DNA of 64,000 nucleotides from Paracoccus aminophilus JCM 7686 (GTDB lineage: Bacteria; Pseudomonadota; Alphaproteobacteria; Rhodobacterales; Rhodobacteraceae): positions 3,413,501 through 3,477,500 of the forward strand of contig NC_022041.1 in NCBI RefSeq assembly GCF_000444995.1, given 5' to 3'. Of this stretch, positions 44,390 to 54,104 are shown in pieces. The notes beneath the pieces are model-generated. The model saw only the letters and a program-made list of their open reading frames with translations, was not told the DNA's origin and ran no database searches. A program made the translations under genes and the position numbers. Within the stretch, counting starts at the first letter, position 1. Every line of letters begins with the position of its first letter.

Positions 44390-45406
44390 TCAGACCTCCT
44401 CGACCAATTCGCGCAAAGCCTCGGCCACGCGGGCCGGACCGGGGAAATAGCTCCACTCATGGACATGGGGATAGGGCGTGTCCCAGCCAGCGACCCGGCG
44501 CACCGGCGCTTCGAGCTGGAAGAAGCACTCCGCCTGCACCTGCGCCGCAAGCTCGGCGCCAAAGCCCGAGGTCAGCGTCGCCTCATGCAGCACCAGACAG
44601 CGCCCGGTTTTCTTGACCGAGGCGGTGATCGTCTCGAGATCCAGAGGCATCAACGAGCGCAGATCAATCACCTCGGCGTCGATGCCGCTTTCCTCGGCAG
44701 CGGCCAAAGCGACATGGACCATCGTGCCATAGGTGAGCACGGTCGCCGCCTTGCCGAAGCGGCGAATGACCGCGCGGCCAAGCGGCACCTGATAGGCACC
44801 CTCGGGCACCTCGGCCAGATCATGGCCCTTCCACGAGGCGACGGGCCGGTCGTGATGGCCGTCAAACGGGCCGTTATAAAGCCGCTTCGGCTCGAAAAAG
44901 ATCACCGGATCGGGATCGGCAATCGCCGCCAGCAACAGCCCCTTGGCGTCATAGGGGTTCGAGGGAACGACGGTTTTCAGCCCCGTGACATGGGTGAACA
45001 AAGCCTCGGGAGACTGGCTATGCGTCTGCCCGCCGAAAATCCCCCCACCCGAGGGCATGCGGATCACCATCGGACAGGTGAACTCTCCGGCGGTGCGATA
45101 GCGGATGCGCGCGGCCTCAGAGACGATCTGGTCGTAACCCGGATAGACGTAATCGGCGAACTGGATCTCGACCACGGGACGCAGGCCGTAAACCGCCATC
45201 CCGATCCCCGCGCCGACAATGCCGCTTTCATTGATCGGCGCGTCGAAACAGCGGGTCTTGCCATATTTGCGCTGCAGCCCCGCCGTCACCCGGAAAACGC
45301 CGCCGAAATAGCCGACATCCTCGCCAAAGACGACGACGCGCTCGTCCGCCCCCATAGCAACGTCCAAAGCGTCGCGAATGGCCTCGATCATGGACATGTT
45401 GGGCAT
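44390..45406 (-). CDS. bkdA2: Branched-chain 2-oxoacid dehydrogenase E1 component subunit beta
   Basis: A protein of 338 residues of the transketolase-like beta family. It has the N-terminal MSMIEAIRDALDVAMGADERVVVFGEDVG and then INESGIVGAGIGMA, QFADYVYPGYDQIVSEAA, MPSGGGIFGGQTHSQSPEALF (active-site loop with His) and EVIDLRSLMPLD. Together with E1 alpha it decarboxylates the 2-oxo acids of Val, Leu and Ile using thiamine diphosphate. The GGIFGGQTHSQS loop favours the branched-chain over the pyruvate complex. It begins four bases after the E1 alpha stop. Confidence 0.93.
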   Translation of the reverse strand: MPNMSMIEAIRDALDVAMGADERVVVFGEDVGYFGGVFRVTAGLQRKYGKTRCFDAPINESGIVGAGIGMAVYGLRPVVEIQFADYVYPGYDQIVSEAARIRYRTAGEFTCPMVIRMPSGGGIFGGQTHSQSPEALFTHVTGLKTVVPSNPYDAKGLLLAAIADPDPVIFFEPKRLYNGPFDGHHDRPVASWKGHDLAEVPEGAYQVPLGRAVIRRFGKAATVLTYGTMVHVALAAAEESGIDAEVIDLRSLMPLDLETITASVKKTGRCLVLHEATLTSGFGAELAAQVQAECFFQLEAPVRRVAGWDTPYPHVHEWSYFPGPARVAEALRELVEEV

Positions 45407-45409
45407 GGC

Positions 45410-46738
<1,329 letters not shown>

Positions 46739-46841
46739 TCAAGACAGAACGAACATCCGTCAGAAGCCGTTCCCCGCGCCCCCTCCCACCGGGGCGCTTA
46801 GACAGATCCTGCCGCAGTTTTCGCAGAATTTTCTTTCTATC

Positions 46842-46867
46842 TTCTGAAATTTTGCTCAATCTCAGAA
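46842..46867. promoter_or_regulatory. Candidate Lrp/AsnC-family operator in the bkd promoter region
   Basis: The inverted repeat TTCTGA-N14-TCAGAA lies in an AT-rich stretch (46820-46880) between the divergent bkd operon and the Lrp/AsnC gene. AT-rich symmetrical sites of about this size are usual for Lrp-type proteins. It is 37 bases before the regulator's ATG. Confidence 0.45.
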
Positions 46868-46903
46868 AGATTGTTCCAGCTTTCTTCATCAAACAAATAC
46901 CCA

Positions 46904-47380
46904 ATGCCGACCGAAGCCAAAAAGCTCGATGCCATTGACCGTCGGATCCTGCGCGCTTTGCGCCGGGACGGAAGGTTGACGAATGCGCAGCTTGCCGAAG
47001 AAATCGGCCTCTCGCCCTCGCCGTGTTGGCAGCGCACGCGCAGGCTGGAAACCTTGGGCATCATCCGCGGCTATACGGCGGTGCTCGATCAGGAAAAACT
47101 CGGCGCGGCGGAAACCGTGATCGTCGACATCATGCTGGAACGCCATGATGAAACCGTGCTCGCCAATGTCGGGCGCGCATTGGCCGAGATGCCCGAGGTG
47201 CTCGAAATCTACCTTACCACCGGCGAATATGATTACTTCGTCAAAGTCGCCGTCGATGGCACCCGCGGCTATGAGGAGTTTCTGCGCAACAAGCTTTCGC
47301 GGGTGCCGGGCATCCGGCAGACGCGGTCAAGCTTCACCTTGCGCTGCCTCAAGGAAAGCGGGCTGAGCATTCCCGAATAG
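46904..47380 (+). CDS. Lrp/AsnC family regulator (BkdR-like)
   Basis: A regulator of 158 residues. The N-terminal HTH (LDAIDRRILRALRRDGRLTNAQLAEEIGLSPSPCWQRTRRLE, about residues 8-49) is followed by the RAM ligand domain with GYTAVLDQEKLG, LTTGEYDYFVKVAV and the C-terminal TRSSFTLRCLKES. It is divergent from the bkd operon. In Pseudomonas, BkdR, an Lrp homologue, activates bkd in response to branched-chain amino acids, so the same role is likely here. The ATG at 46904 is used; a TTG at 46871 would place the start inside the inverted repeat. Confidence 0.9.
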   Translation: MPTEAKKLDAIDRRILRALRRDGRLTNAQLAEEIGLSPSPCWQRTRRLETLGIIRGYTAVLDQEKLGAAETVIVDIMLERHDETVLANVGRALAEMPEVLEIYLTTGEYDYFVKVAVDGTRGYEEFLRNKLSRVPGIRQTRSSFTLRCLKESGLSIPE

Positions 47381-47405
47381 GGCGCCAACCAGCCCCAACC
47401 CGGGT

Positions 47406-48245
47406 TCAGTCCAAAAGCAAGGCCCGGCGGAAATCGGCGTCGCTCAGCAGCACTTCCTTGGTCTCGTGTCGCGTCGCATCGCCAATCGCGCGTGCGGTCA
47501 GTCGCTGCGCGAAGTCGACCGCCTCGGGCAGGCTTTTTCCGCGCCCGAGCCCCGAGATCACCAGCCCGGCGAAGAGATCGCCCGTCCCTGATTTCGCCAC
47601 CGGCAGCTTCTCGCAGGGGTGGCGGCTGATCGCCCCGCCCGAGACCAGAAGGCTCTCGATCTGACCTTCGGGGGTTTCTTCAAGCACGCAGCCCGTGCAG
47701 ATGATCTGCGCCTGCGGCGACAGCCCCAGCCGCGCGCCGATCCCCTCGAGATCGGCCAGCCGCGTGACGGCAGTCCCACCCAGATAGCCGAGCTCGAATT
47801 GATTGGGCGTCGCCAGATCGGCCATCGGCATCAGCCGGTCACGAAAGATCGCAGCAATCGCTTCGGGCACATAAAGCCCCGGCCCGGTATCGCCCATCAC
47901 CGGATCGCACAGATAGGTCAGGTCGGGATTGCGCGCCTTGGCGCGGGCGATGAAATCCGCCGCCAGCCCCGCCACCTCGGCCGAGCCGAAATAGCCGGTC
48001 ACGATGAAATCGGCGGCCTCCATCAGCCCGCGCTCTTCGATGCCCAAAAGCAGATCGGCGAAAAGCTCGGGCGGCAGCGAGCGGCCCCGGATGGTCGGAT
48101 GGTTCGGCGTGTTCGACAAAAGCACGGTCGGCACCGGCGCGACCTCGAGCCCAACCGCCTGCATCGGAAAGACGGCGGCGGAATTGCCGACATGGCCAAA
48201 AACCACCTGGCTCTGGATCGAGATCACCAGTTTCGCGTGCTTCAT
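47406..48245 (-). CDS. pdxY: Pyridoxal kinase PdxY
   Basis: A kinase of 279 residues of the ribokinase superfamily that phosphorylates pyridoxal in the vitamin B6 salvage route. Typical segments are ISIQSQVVFGHVGNSAAVFPMQ at the N-terminus, the substrate loop DPVMGDTGPGLYVPE in the middle, TPNQFELGYL, and the anion-hole motif KSGTGDLFAGL with the catalytic Asp. The length agrees with PdxY (about 287). It stands alone, convergent with the Lrp gene (25-bp gap). No transcription signal was recognised. Confidence 0.92.
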   Translation of the reverse strand: MKHAKLVISIQSQVVFGHVGNSAAVFPMQAVGLEVAPVPTVLLSNTPNHPTIRGRSLPPELFADLLLGIEERGLMEAADFIVTGYFGSAEVAGLAADFIARAKARNPDLTYLCDPVMGDTGPGLYVPEAIAAIFRDRLMPMADLATPNQFELGYLGGTAVTRLADLEGIGARLGLSPQAQIICTGCVLEETPEGQIESLLVSGGAISRHPCEKLPVAKSGTGDLFAGLVISGLGRGKSLPEAVDFAQRLTARAIGDATRHETKEVLLSDADFRRALLLD

Positions 48246-48318
48246 CCCATCCTCTCAGACCTGTCCGCCGCTTCGGGCGCTGTGCCGCATTAAGACAGGC
48301 CCGCCGCCGGGCGCAACG

Positions 48319-49518
48319 TCAATCGCCCAAGGCCGGGCGGCGCGCGCGCAAGCGGCGCAGAAAGGCGCCACGATCAAAGCTTTCTTGCGACGTGGCTGAG
48401 GATGGTGCCGCGAAAATCGCGCGGTCGAGCGTGGCCAGCGCTGCCTCATCGACCCCGCGACCGAAGGCGCGCTCATGCGCCGCGTAATCCCGCGCCACCT
48501 GCCGCAGCGCCATCAGATCGGCGCCCTCTGCCGCCCGGCGCAGGCCCTGCCGGTGCGGGTTGGGCAGCGCACCACGCAACCGCGCCCAAGCCCGTCGCGG
48601 CCCGGCAAAGCCCTGCCCCGGGATCAGCACCACCAGCGCCAGCACCAGCCCGGCCAGACCGATGCCACCCGCGCTCCAGAAAAACCGTTCCGAAGGCCGC
48701 GCCGCCCCGGCGAGATTGCCCGCCGTCCCCCCCAGCCCGATCTCGATCGGCAAAGTGAAGGCACCGCGCAATTCGCGGATCAGCGGGTTATAGAAAAAGA
48801 TCTGGATCGGGGTGAGCTCGCCGGTCTCGCCGGTCTTGGGGCGCATCGTCCATTCCCAGACCACCACCGCGACCGGGCCCTCGGCGGTCAGGCGGGTCTC
48901 GCGGATCTCGGGGGCGGCGAAGCTGATCAGCCAAGGCTCGTGCAGATCGGGGCGCGGCGGCAGGAAATGCGCCATGGTGCCCTGCGCGATCACGGTGATG
49001 CGGCGGGTAAAGGATTGCTCGGGACCGAGCTTCGAGGGATCAGCCGAGAATTCATCCTTGACCTCAACCTCGCGCGCAACCAAGGGCCGCCCCGCGCCGG
49101 GATAGGCCATGACCGGCACCGAGACCCCCGCCGCCGTCACCGGCTCTTCCTGCCATTGCCCGGTTTCGGATTTCGTCAAAAGATGCGTCACCGGCCCGAT
49201 TGCCAGCGTGCCCGCCTGACGGGGAAAGACCGCGAGATGGCGCTCGAAGGTGCGAAACGGCTTGCCCTCGATCATCTCATCGGCCCATTTGTCCCGCGCA
49301 ACCTGAATCCAGTCGTAAGCCTCGGAATCCGGGAAGATCATCTTTTCCAGCGCGATCCGCCCGGTATATTCGCCCCGCACCGTGACCGGGATCATCTCGC
49401 CCACCACCGGACGCAGCCCCTCGGGCACGATCAGCCGCAGGCTGTCCGCCGCCGCAGGGAGCGCCATCATCCCCGGCAAAGCCATCGCAAGCAGGAACAG
49501 CAAAGCGCGGATCACCAT
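48319..49518 (-). CDS. batD: BatD-like membrane protein (aerotolerance operon)
   Basis: A protein of 399 residues with a signal peptide (VIRALLFLLAMALPGMMALPAAADS), a large periplasmic beta-rich part, and one membrane helix at about 280-300 (FFWSAGGIGLAGLVLALVVLIPG), then a cytoplasmic tail. It resembles BatD proteins, which contain Ig-like repeats and are thought to organise the MoxR-VWA complex at the membrane. It is the last gene of a seven-gene operon and overlaps the end of batC by seven bases. The exact biochemical role is unknown. Confidence 0.75.
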   Translation of the reverse strand: MVIRALLFLLAMALPGMMALPAAADSLRLIVPEGLRPVVGEMIPVTVRGEYTGRIALEKMIFPDSEAYDWIQVARDKWADEMIEGKPFRTFERHLAVFPRQAGTLAIGPVTHLLTKSETGQWQEEPVTAAGVSVPVMAYPGAGRPLVAREVEVKDEFSADPSKLGPEQSFTRRITVIAQGTMAHFLPPRPDLHEPWLISFAAPEIRETRLTAEGPVAVVVWEWTMRPKTGETGELTPIQIFFYNPLIRELRGAFTLPIEIGLGGTAGNLAGAARPSERFFWSAGGIGLAGLVLALVVLIPGQGFAGPRRAWARLRGALPNPHRQGLRRAAEGADLMALRQVARDYAAHERAFGRGVDEAALATLDRAIFAAPSSATSQESFDRGAFLRRLRARRPALGD

Positions 49519-50123
49519 GGTTCGGCCTCCCGCGGGCGCACCAGCCCCTGTTCGGCGCGGCGCTCATATTCGGCGCGCAGCCGCAGCTTCAGAAACTCGC
49601 CGGGATCGTCGGGCAGGGTCGCGAGCCAGTCGTCACTTGCGACAATGCCCTTGGCGTCAATCGGGCGCTGGGTTTCGGGGTCTTGAATGCCGGGCGTGCT
49701 TTGTGCGGTCTTGTCGCCCTCGCCCAAGCCGCCCGCGCCTTGAATGCGCCCGGGCGCGATGCTCACGCCCTGATCGGGGGGATACATGGTCGCGACCAGC
49801 TCGCGGTTGCGGCGGGCATCGGCATCCGCCGGATTGACGAAAAGCACGGCATCGAAATAGGCGACCGACAGCGGATATTGTCCGGTCGCGGCAAGGCTGA
49901 GGCCGCGATTATAGGTCTGGCTGCGCCCGGCCTTGGCGAAAGCGGCATCGGCCCCGGCGTAATCGCCCGCGCGGTAGAGCGCCACGCCCTTCGCGACCGG
50001 ATCAGCCAAAAGCGGCGCGGCAAGGCCGGGCGCACCACCCAGCAGCAACAGCCGCCCGATCGCCCCCGGCCCCGCCAGAGCCAAAGCGCCAAGCGCCAGA
50101 AGGACCAGCGCGAGCCGCCTCAT
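49512..50123 (-). CDS. batC: TPR-containing BatC-like protein
   Basis: A protein of 203 residues. It starts with a hydrophobic signal segment (LALVLLALGALALAGPGAIGRLLLL). Two or so tetratricopeptide-like repeats follow (GVALYRAGDYAGADAAFAKAG, LSLAATGQYPLSVAYFDAVLFVNPADADA). The rest is a charged, partly disordered tail (AYERRAEQ-like). TPR proteins in Bat operons bridge VWA proteins and BatD. The start at 50123 is an ATG that overlaps the upstream VWA gene's stop (ATGA); an in-frame extension from 50177 was rejected. Confidence 0.75.
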   Translation of the reverse strand: MRRLALVLLALGALALAGPGAIGRLLLLGGAPGLAAPLLADPVAKGVALYRAGDYAGADAAFAKAGRSQTYNRGLSLAATGQYPLSVAYFDAVLFVNPADADARRNRELVATMYPPDQGVSIAPGRIQGAGGLGEGDKTAQSTPGIQDPETQRPIDAKGIVASDDWLATLPDDPGEFLKLRLRAEYERRAEQGLVRPREAEPW

Positions 50124-50989
50124 GCCTGCCTCCGAAACAGCGGCACCAGCCCGCAGAGCGCGAGCAGCCCGAACCACGGCCCAAGATCGCGGTAGCGCAG
50201 CGCGACCAGCGCCGGATCATCGCCAAGCCCCGAGCGCGCCAAGGCCCGCACCACCGGGCCGGGCTGGGCAAAGGGCGCGACCGGGCCATTGGCGATCTCG
50301 CGCAGCCCGGCCAGATCGGCGGGCGGATCTCCGGTCACCGTCAAGGCCGAGATGCGCACCCCCGCGCCGGTCAGCCGCGCGGCCTCGGCGCGGGCGGCGG
50401 GATCGACGCCGCCGCCATCGCTGATCAGCACCAGATCGGCGCGCGCGACCCCGGCCAGCAACTGCCCGGCCAAGGCGATCGCCGCCGCCGGGCGCGTGCC
50501 CTCATCGGGCATGGTCGCCTCGTCCAGAACCGCGATCTGGGTTTCCAGCGTCGTCGGATCATCGGTAGGGGCGGCGACCGCATAGGCCTCGCCCGCGTAA
50601 AGGATCAGCCCGACCGGACGGCCCGCAAGCTCGGACAGAAGCCCGGCGGCTGCGGCCTGCGCATCGGCGAGCGCGGGGCTGCGCGCGACCGAGGGCGACA
50701 TGTCGATGGCGAGGATCACCGCATCATTCTGGGCAAAGACCGGCGCATCCTTGCGCGGGATCGCGGGGCCCGCGAGGCCTAGCACCAGCGCCGCGGCACC
50801 GCCAAGCGGCAGATAGCGCATCCAACCCGAGCCGGTCACGATCTGGCCAAGCGCCGCCATCGCCGCGAGCATCGGCGCGGGCATCACCGCTTGCCAGCCG
50901 CCCGCCTCGGGGCCGCGCCGCCACAGGGCGAGCGCCAGCGCCGCAAGCCCCAGCAGGGCCAAAAGCCACCATGGCCGCAAAAGCATCAT
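50120..50989 (-). CDS. batB: VWA domain membrane protein (BatB-like)
   Basis: A protein of 289 residues with a hydrophobic N-terminus (WWLLALLGLAALALALW), a second hydrophobic segment near residue 60 (YLPLGGAAALVLGLAGPAIP), and a von Willebrand A domain whose MIDAS motif DxSxS is intact in LAIDMSPSV. The C-terminus ends in another helix (WFGLLALCGLVPLF). The VWA domain probably faces the periplasm and binds a divalent metal and a partner. The start is the first ATG of the ATGATG at 50989, overlapping the batA stop. Confidence 0.8.
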   Translation of the reverse strand: MMLLRPWWLLALLGLAALALALWRRGPEAGGWQAVMPAPMLAAMAALGQIVTGSGWMRYLPLGGAAALVLGLAGPAIPRKDAPVFAQNDAVILAIDMSPSVARSPALADAQAAAAGLLSELAGRPVGLILYAGEAYAVAAPTDDPTTLETQIAVLDEATMPDEGTRPAAAIALAGQLLAGVARADLVLISDGGGVDPAARAEAARLTGAGVRISALTVTGDPPADLAGLREIANGPVAPFAQPGPVVRALARSGLGDDPALVALRYRDLGPWFGLLALCGLVPLFRRQA

Positions 50990-51912
50990 CGCCGCCTCCA
51001 GCCCAAAAGCGCGATCAAAGCCAGCGCGGCTGCGCCCGGCCAAATCCAAAGCGACTGCCAATAGCGCAGCGGCGGGCGGTCGGTCGGATTGGGCTCGAGC
51101 TTGTCGAGGCTGGCCGCCATCGCCTCGAGATCGCTCATCCCGCGCACGCGAAAGGCGGTGCCACCGCTTTTCTCGGCGACCTCGCGCAGCGTCTTGGTAT
51201 CGACCGCGTCGCGGGATTTCGGCTGGTTTTCAAGATCCTCCGGGCCAAGCGCGATCGTGTGGATGCGGATGCCATGCTGCGCGGCGAGCGCGGCCGCATC
51301 GCTCGCCTGCACCTTGCCCGAGGTATCGACCCCATCCGACAGGAGCACCACGACCCGTGTCGGCGCCTCGCTGGCGGCAAGTCGCTTCATCGCAAGGCCA
51401 AGCCCGTCCGAAATCGCGGTGGCGCGACCGGAAATCCCAACCTGCGCTTCGTCGATGGCGCGCGCGACTGCGCCGACATCGAAGGTCAGGCTTTGCGCGA
51501 AATAGGCGCGGTCGCCAAAGATCACCAGCCCGATCCGGTCGCCCTTGCGCGCCGCGACAAAGCGCGCCGCCACCCGCTTGACCGCATCGAGCCGCGAGAT
51601 CGGCTCGCCGTCGAGGCTGAAATCCTTCTTGAGCATCGAGCCCGACAGATCGAGCGCCAGCACGATGTCGCGGCCCGAGGCGGGCAGCAGCGCGCTGACC
51701 CGGCTGACCTGCGGCCCGGCCAGCGCCACGACCAGAAGCACCCAGGCCAGCGCCGCCAGCAACGGCCCGCGCGCCGCGCCTTTTTCCGGGACCACGCCCG
51801 CGAACAGCGCCTCGTGCACGCGCAGACCGCCACGCACCGTCGCGGGCGGCAGCAGGCGCAGCAGCAAGGGCAGCGGCAAGAGCAGGAAGGCCAGCGGCAG
51901 GGCAAAGCTCAT
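50986..51912 (-). CDS. batA: VWA domain membrane protein (BatA-like)
   Basis: A protein of 308 residues. Two membrane helices at the N-terminus (LPLAFLLLPLPLLLRLL and PLLAALAWVLLVVALAG) precede a VWA domain with an intact MIDAS (LALDLSGSM, then the Thr/Asp region VVLLSDGVDTSG). A C-terminal helix (LWIWPGAAALALIALLGW) ends the protein. It is paralogous to the next gene (BatB-like). It pairs with MoxR ATPases in assembling or activating other protein complexes. Start and stop overlap both neighbours. Confidence 0.82.
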   Translation of the reverse strand: MSFALPLAFLLLPLPLLLRLLPPATVRGGLRVHEALFAGVVPEKGAARGPLLAALAWVLLVVALAGPQVSRVSALLPASGRDIVLALDLSGSMLKKDFSLDGEPISRLDAVKRVAARFVAARKGDRIGLVIFGDRAYFAQSLTFDVGAVARAIDEAQVGISGRATAISDGLGLAMKRLAASEAPTRVVVLLSDGVDTSGKVQASDAAALAAQHGIRIHTIALGPEDLENQPKSRDAVDTKTLREVAEKSGGTAFRVRGMSDLEAMAASLDKLEPNPTDRPPLRYWQSLWIWPGAAALALIALLGWRRR

Positions 51913-52238
51913 TCGCGGTCCCTCGCAAGCCGCTCGATCTGGGCGTCGGGCGGGACCGGCGCCGCGCCATAGGCTGCCGGGCGCAGGCTTTTCGGCAAGC
52001 GGCCCAGAATGCGGGCGATTGCCAGAAGCCGCTCTTCGCCCTCAAGCCCGCGCGTGGCCCGGATCTGCGCCCGCCGCGAGGGCCGCCGCGCGAGCAGAGG
52101 CGAGATCAGCGCATGGATCGCCAGCCCGGCCAGCAGGCCCAGACCGAAAAGCGCCAAAGCCTCGCCGCGGTCGAGACCGAGCAAAGCAGGCGGCAGGCGG
52201 CTTGGCGCGAGGGCGGCGATCAGCTCATCCGGTGTCAT
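51909..52238 (-). CDS. DUF4381-like small membrane protein
   Basis: A protein of 109 residues: the N-terminal MTPDELIAALAPSRLPPA, one membrane helix (ALALFGLGLLAGLAIHALISPLL, about residues 25-47), and an Arg-rich cytoplasmic part (ARRPSRRAQIRATRGLEGEERLLAIARIL). The size, position (between DUF58 and VWA genes) and single helix suit the DUF4381-like members of these operons, but the match is by context and I am unsure. The ATG at 52238 overlaps the DUF58 end by 14 bases; an upstream in-frame start would extend the overlap. Function unknown. Confidence 0.65.
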   Translation of the reverse strand: MTPDELIAALAPSRLPPALLGLDRGEALALFGLGLLAGLAIHALISPLLARRPSRRAQIRATRGLEGEERLLAIARILGRLPKSLRPAAYGAAPVPPDAQIERLARDRE

Positions 52239-53061
52239 CGGCCAGGACCAGTTGCGGGATTGTGCCAAGGCCGCGCAGATGGCTCAGAAGCGGCTGCGGA
52301 TCATAGTCGCGCAACCGCCCGTGCCGGCTGCTTTTGCCATCGGTGACCGAAAGCGCCAGAGGCGGCGGCGCGATCTCGGCGGGGTCGAGGATGAGATGGA
52401 CCTGCACCTTCCGCCCGCGCGCCAGCCGCGAAAGCGCGCCATCGCTGCCCGCAAGCCCCTCGGGCCCGGTCGCGAGATGGACCTGTCCGCCCGAAGGCAC
52501 AAGACGTATGGCCTCGATCAGCGCGGGCGCCAGCGCCGCCGGGCGGGCGCGGCGCATCAGCGCGGCGTCATGGCTTTGCGCCAGCGCGGTCGCCACCGCC
52601 GTCATCTGCGGCGCGCCGGTCCCCGCGCCCAGCACCAGAGGCCCGTCGTCACCCAAAGCCAGCAGTGCGACAGAGCCGCCGCGCGTCACCGCTTGCCAGC
52701 CCAACTGCGCCAGCCAGCGCGCCGCGCGCACCGAGCGCAGGGCCGTGCCCGTGCCCCACAGCATCGCATGGCGGAAATCGGCGATGAGCAAGGTGCTGTC
52801 GTCGCGGTCTTCGTGAAAGCTGCGGACGTGAAGCTGCCCGGTGCGCGCGGTTGCCGCCGGGTCGATGCGGCGCAGGTCATCGCCTTCGGCAAAGGCGCGG
52901 ATCTCGCGCAGATCCATGCCCTGCCCCGCCACCCGCGCGGCAAGCGCACCGGGGCGACGGCTGGCCGGGCGCTGCCGGCTAGTCTGAGGCGGAGGACGGC
53001 GCGCGATCAGCTCGGCTGTGGTCAGGCGCAGGCCGGGATGATCCAGCGCGGCAGCTACCAC
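52225..53061 (-). CDS. DUF58 domain-containing protein
   Basis: A protein of 278 residues containing the DUF58 hallmark around residues 50-90: DLREIRAFAEGDDLRRIDP, AATARTGQLHVRSFHEDRD, then STLLIADFRHAM. These proteins are the partners of MoxR ATPases. There is no membrane helix, so this is the short soluble type. No ATG precedes the domain at a suitable place. A GTG at 53061 begins VVAAALDHPGLRLTTAEL and overlaps the moxR stop (GTGGTAG), in keeping with the coupled style of the operon. Longer in-frame extensions run inside moxR. Confidence 0.82.
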   Translation of the reverse strand: MVAAALDHPGLRLTTAELIARRPPPQTSRQRPASRRPGALAARVAGQGMDLREIRAFAEGDDLRRIDPAATARTGQLHVRSFHEDRDDSTLLIADFRHAMLWGTGTALRSVRAARWLAQLGWQAVTRGGSVALLALGDDGPLVLGAGTGAPQMTAVATALAQSHDAALMRRARPAALAPALIEAIRLVPSGGQVHLATGPEGLAGSDGALSRLARGRKVQVHLILDPAEIAPPPLALSVTDGKSSRHGRLRDYDPQPLLSHLRGLGTIPQLVLADDTG

Positions 53062-54017
53062 GGACGCACCTCGCGCAGGACCTCGGCGACGAGGCTGCGC
53101 GCGGTGCGGCCCTCGCTGACCGCCTGCCAGTTCGGGATCAGACGATGGGCGAGCGCATCCTCGGCGAGCTCTTCGACATCCTCGGGCAGCGCGTGATCGC
53201 GGCCATGCAGCCAGGCCCGCGCCCGCGCCGCCGAGGCCAGCGACAGCGTCCCGCGCGGCGACACCGGATGCTCGACCCAATCGGCGACAACGCCTCCGGC
53301 GCGCGTCGCCATCACCAGCCGCACGATGAAATCCTTGAGCGCCGGGGCAAGATGCACCGCCGCCACCGCATGGCGCGCGGCGTGAAGATCGGCCTCGGCA
53401 ATCACCGCGCCGCCGGTCGTGGGCGGGGCCAACGCCTCGGCCTCAACCAGATCAAGGATCGCGCGCTCCGACGTGGCATCCGGCAGTTCAAGGAAAAGAT
53501 GCAGCAAAAAGCGGTCCATCTGCGCCTCGGGCAGCGGAAAGGTGCCCTCATGCTCGATCGGGTTCTGGGTCGCGACCACCATGAAAGGATCGGGCAAGGG
53601 CCGCGTCACGCCGCCGGTCGTGACCTGATGTTCTGCCATGGCCTCGAGCAGCGCCGACTGGACCTTCGGCGGCGCGCGGTTGATCTCATCGACCAGCACC
53701 AGCGAATGGAAAAGCGGGCCGGGCACGAAATCGAATGCGCCACTGTCGGCGCGAAAGACCTGCGTCCCGGTCAGATCCGAGGGCAGCAGATCGGGCGTGC
53801 ATTGGATGCGCGCATGTTTGCCCGGCAGATGGGCGGCAAGGCGCTTGACCGCCCGCGTCTTGGCGATGCCCGGCGGGCCTTCGAGCAGCACATGCCCCCC
53901 CGCGAGAAGCGCAATCACCAGCCGCTCGGCCATACGCTGATGGCCAACCAACCCCGCCGCGACATCGCGCGTCAGCCGCTGAACGGCATGGTCCTCGATC
54001 CTGTCATGATGTGTCAT
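53055..54017 (-). CDS. MoxR family AAA+ ATPase
   Basis: A chaperone-like AAA+ ATPase of 320 residues. Walker A is GPPGIAKT (residues 47-54), Walker B is LVLVDEINRAPPKVQ (about 104-118), the sensor 1 Asn is in VVATQNPIEHEGTFPLPEAQMDRF, and the C-terminal lid contains the Arg-rich SPRGTLSLASAARA. MoxR proteins act with VWA proteins to insert cofactors or activate targets. It heads the seven-gene operon (moxR, DUF58, DUF4381-like, batA, batB, batC, batD), in which every gene overlaps the next. The start is the ATG at 54017. Confidence 0.93.
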   Translation of the reverse strand: MTHHDRIEDHAVQRLTRDVAAGLVGHQRMAERLVIALLAGGHVLLEGPPGIAKTRAVKRLAAHLPGKHARIQCTPDLLPSDLTGTQVFRADSGAFDFVPGPLFHSLVLVDEINRAPPKVQSALLEAMAEHQVTTGGVTRPLPDPFMVVATQNPIEHEGTFPLPEAQMDRFLLHLFLELPDATSERAILDLVEAEALAPPTTGGAVIAEADLHAARHAVAAVHLAPALKDFIVRLVMATRAGGVVADWVEHPVSPRGTLSLASAARARAWLHGRDHALPEDVEELAEDALAHRLIPNWQAVSEGRTARSLVAEVLREVRPW

Positions 54018-54104
54018 CCGCGTCCCCCCGAGTTCAGTTTCACGGCCTGCCGGGCAGAGAACCTAATGAAAAAGCGGGGTTATCAGACTTATGTCGCAGG
54101 ATAT

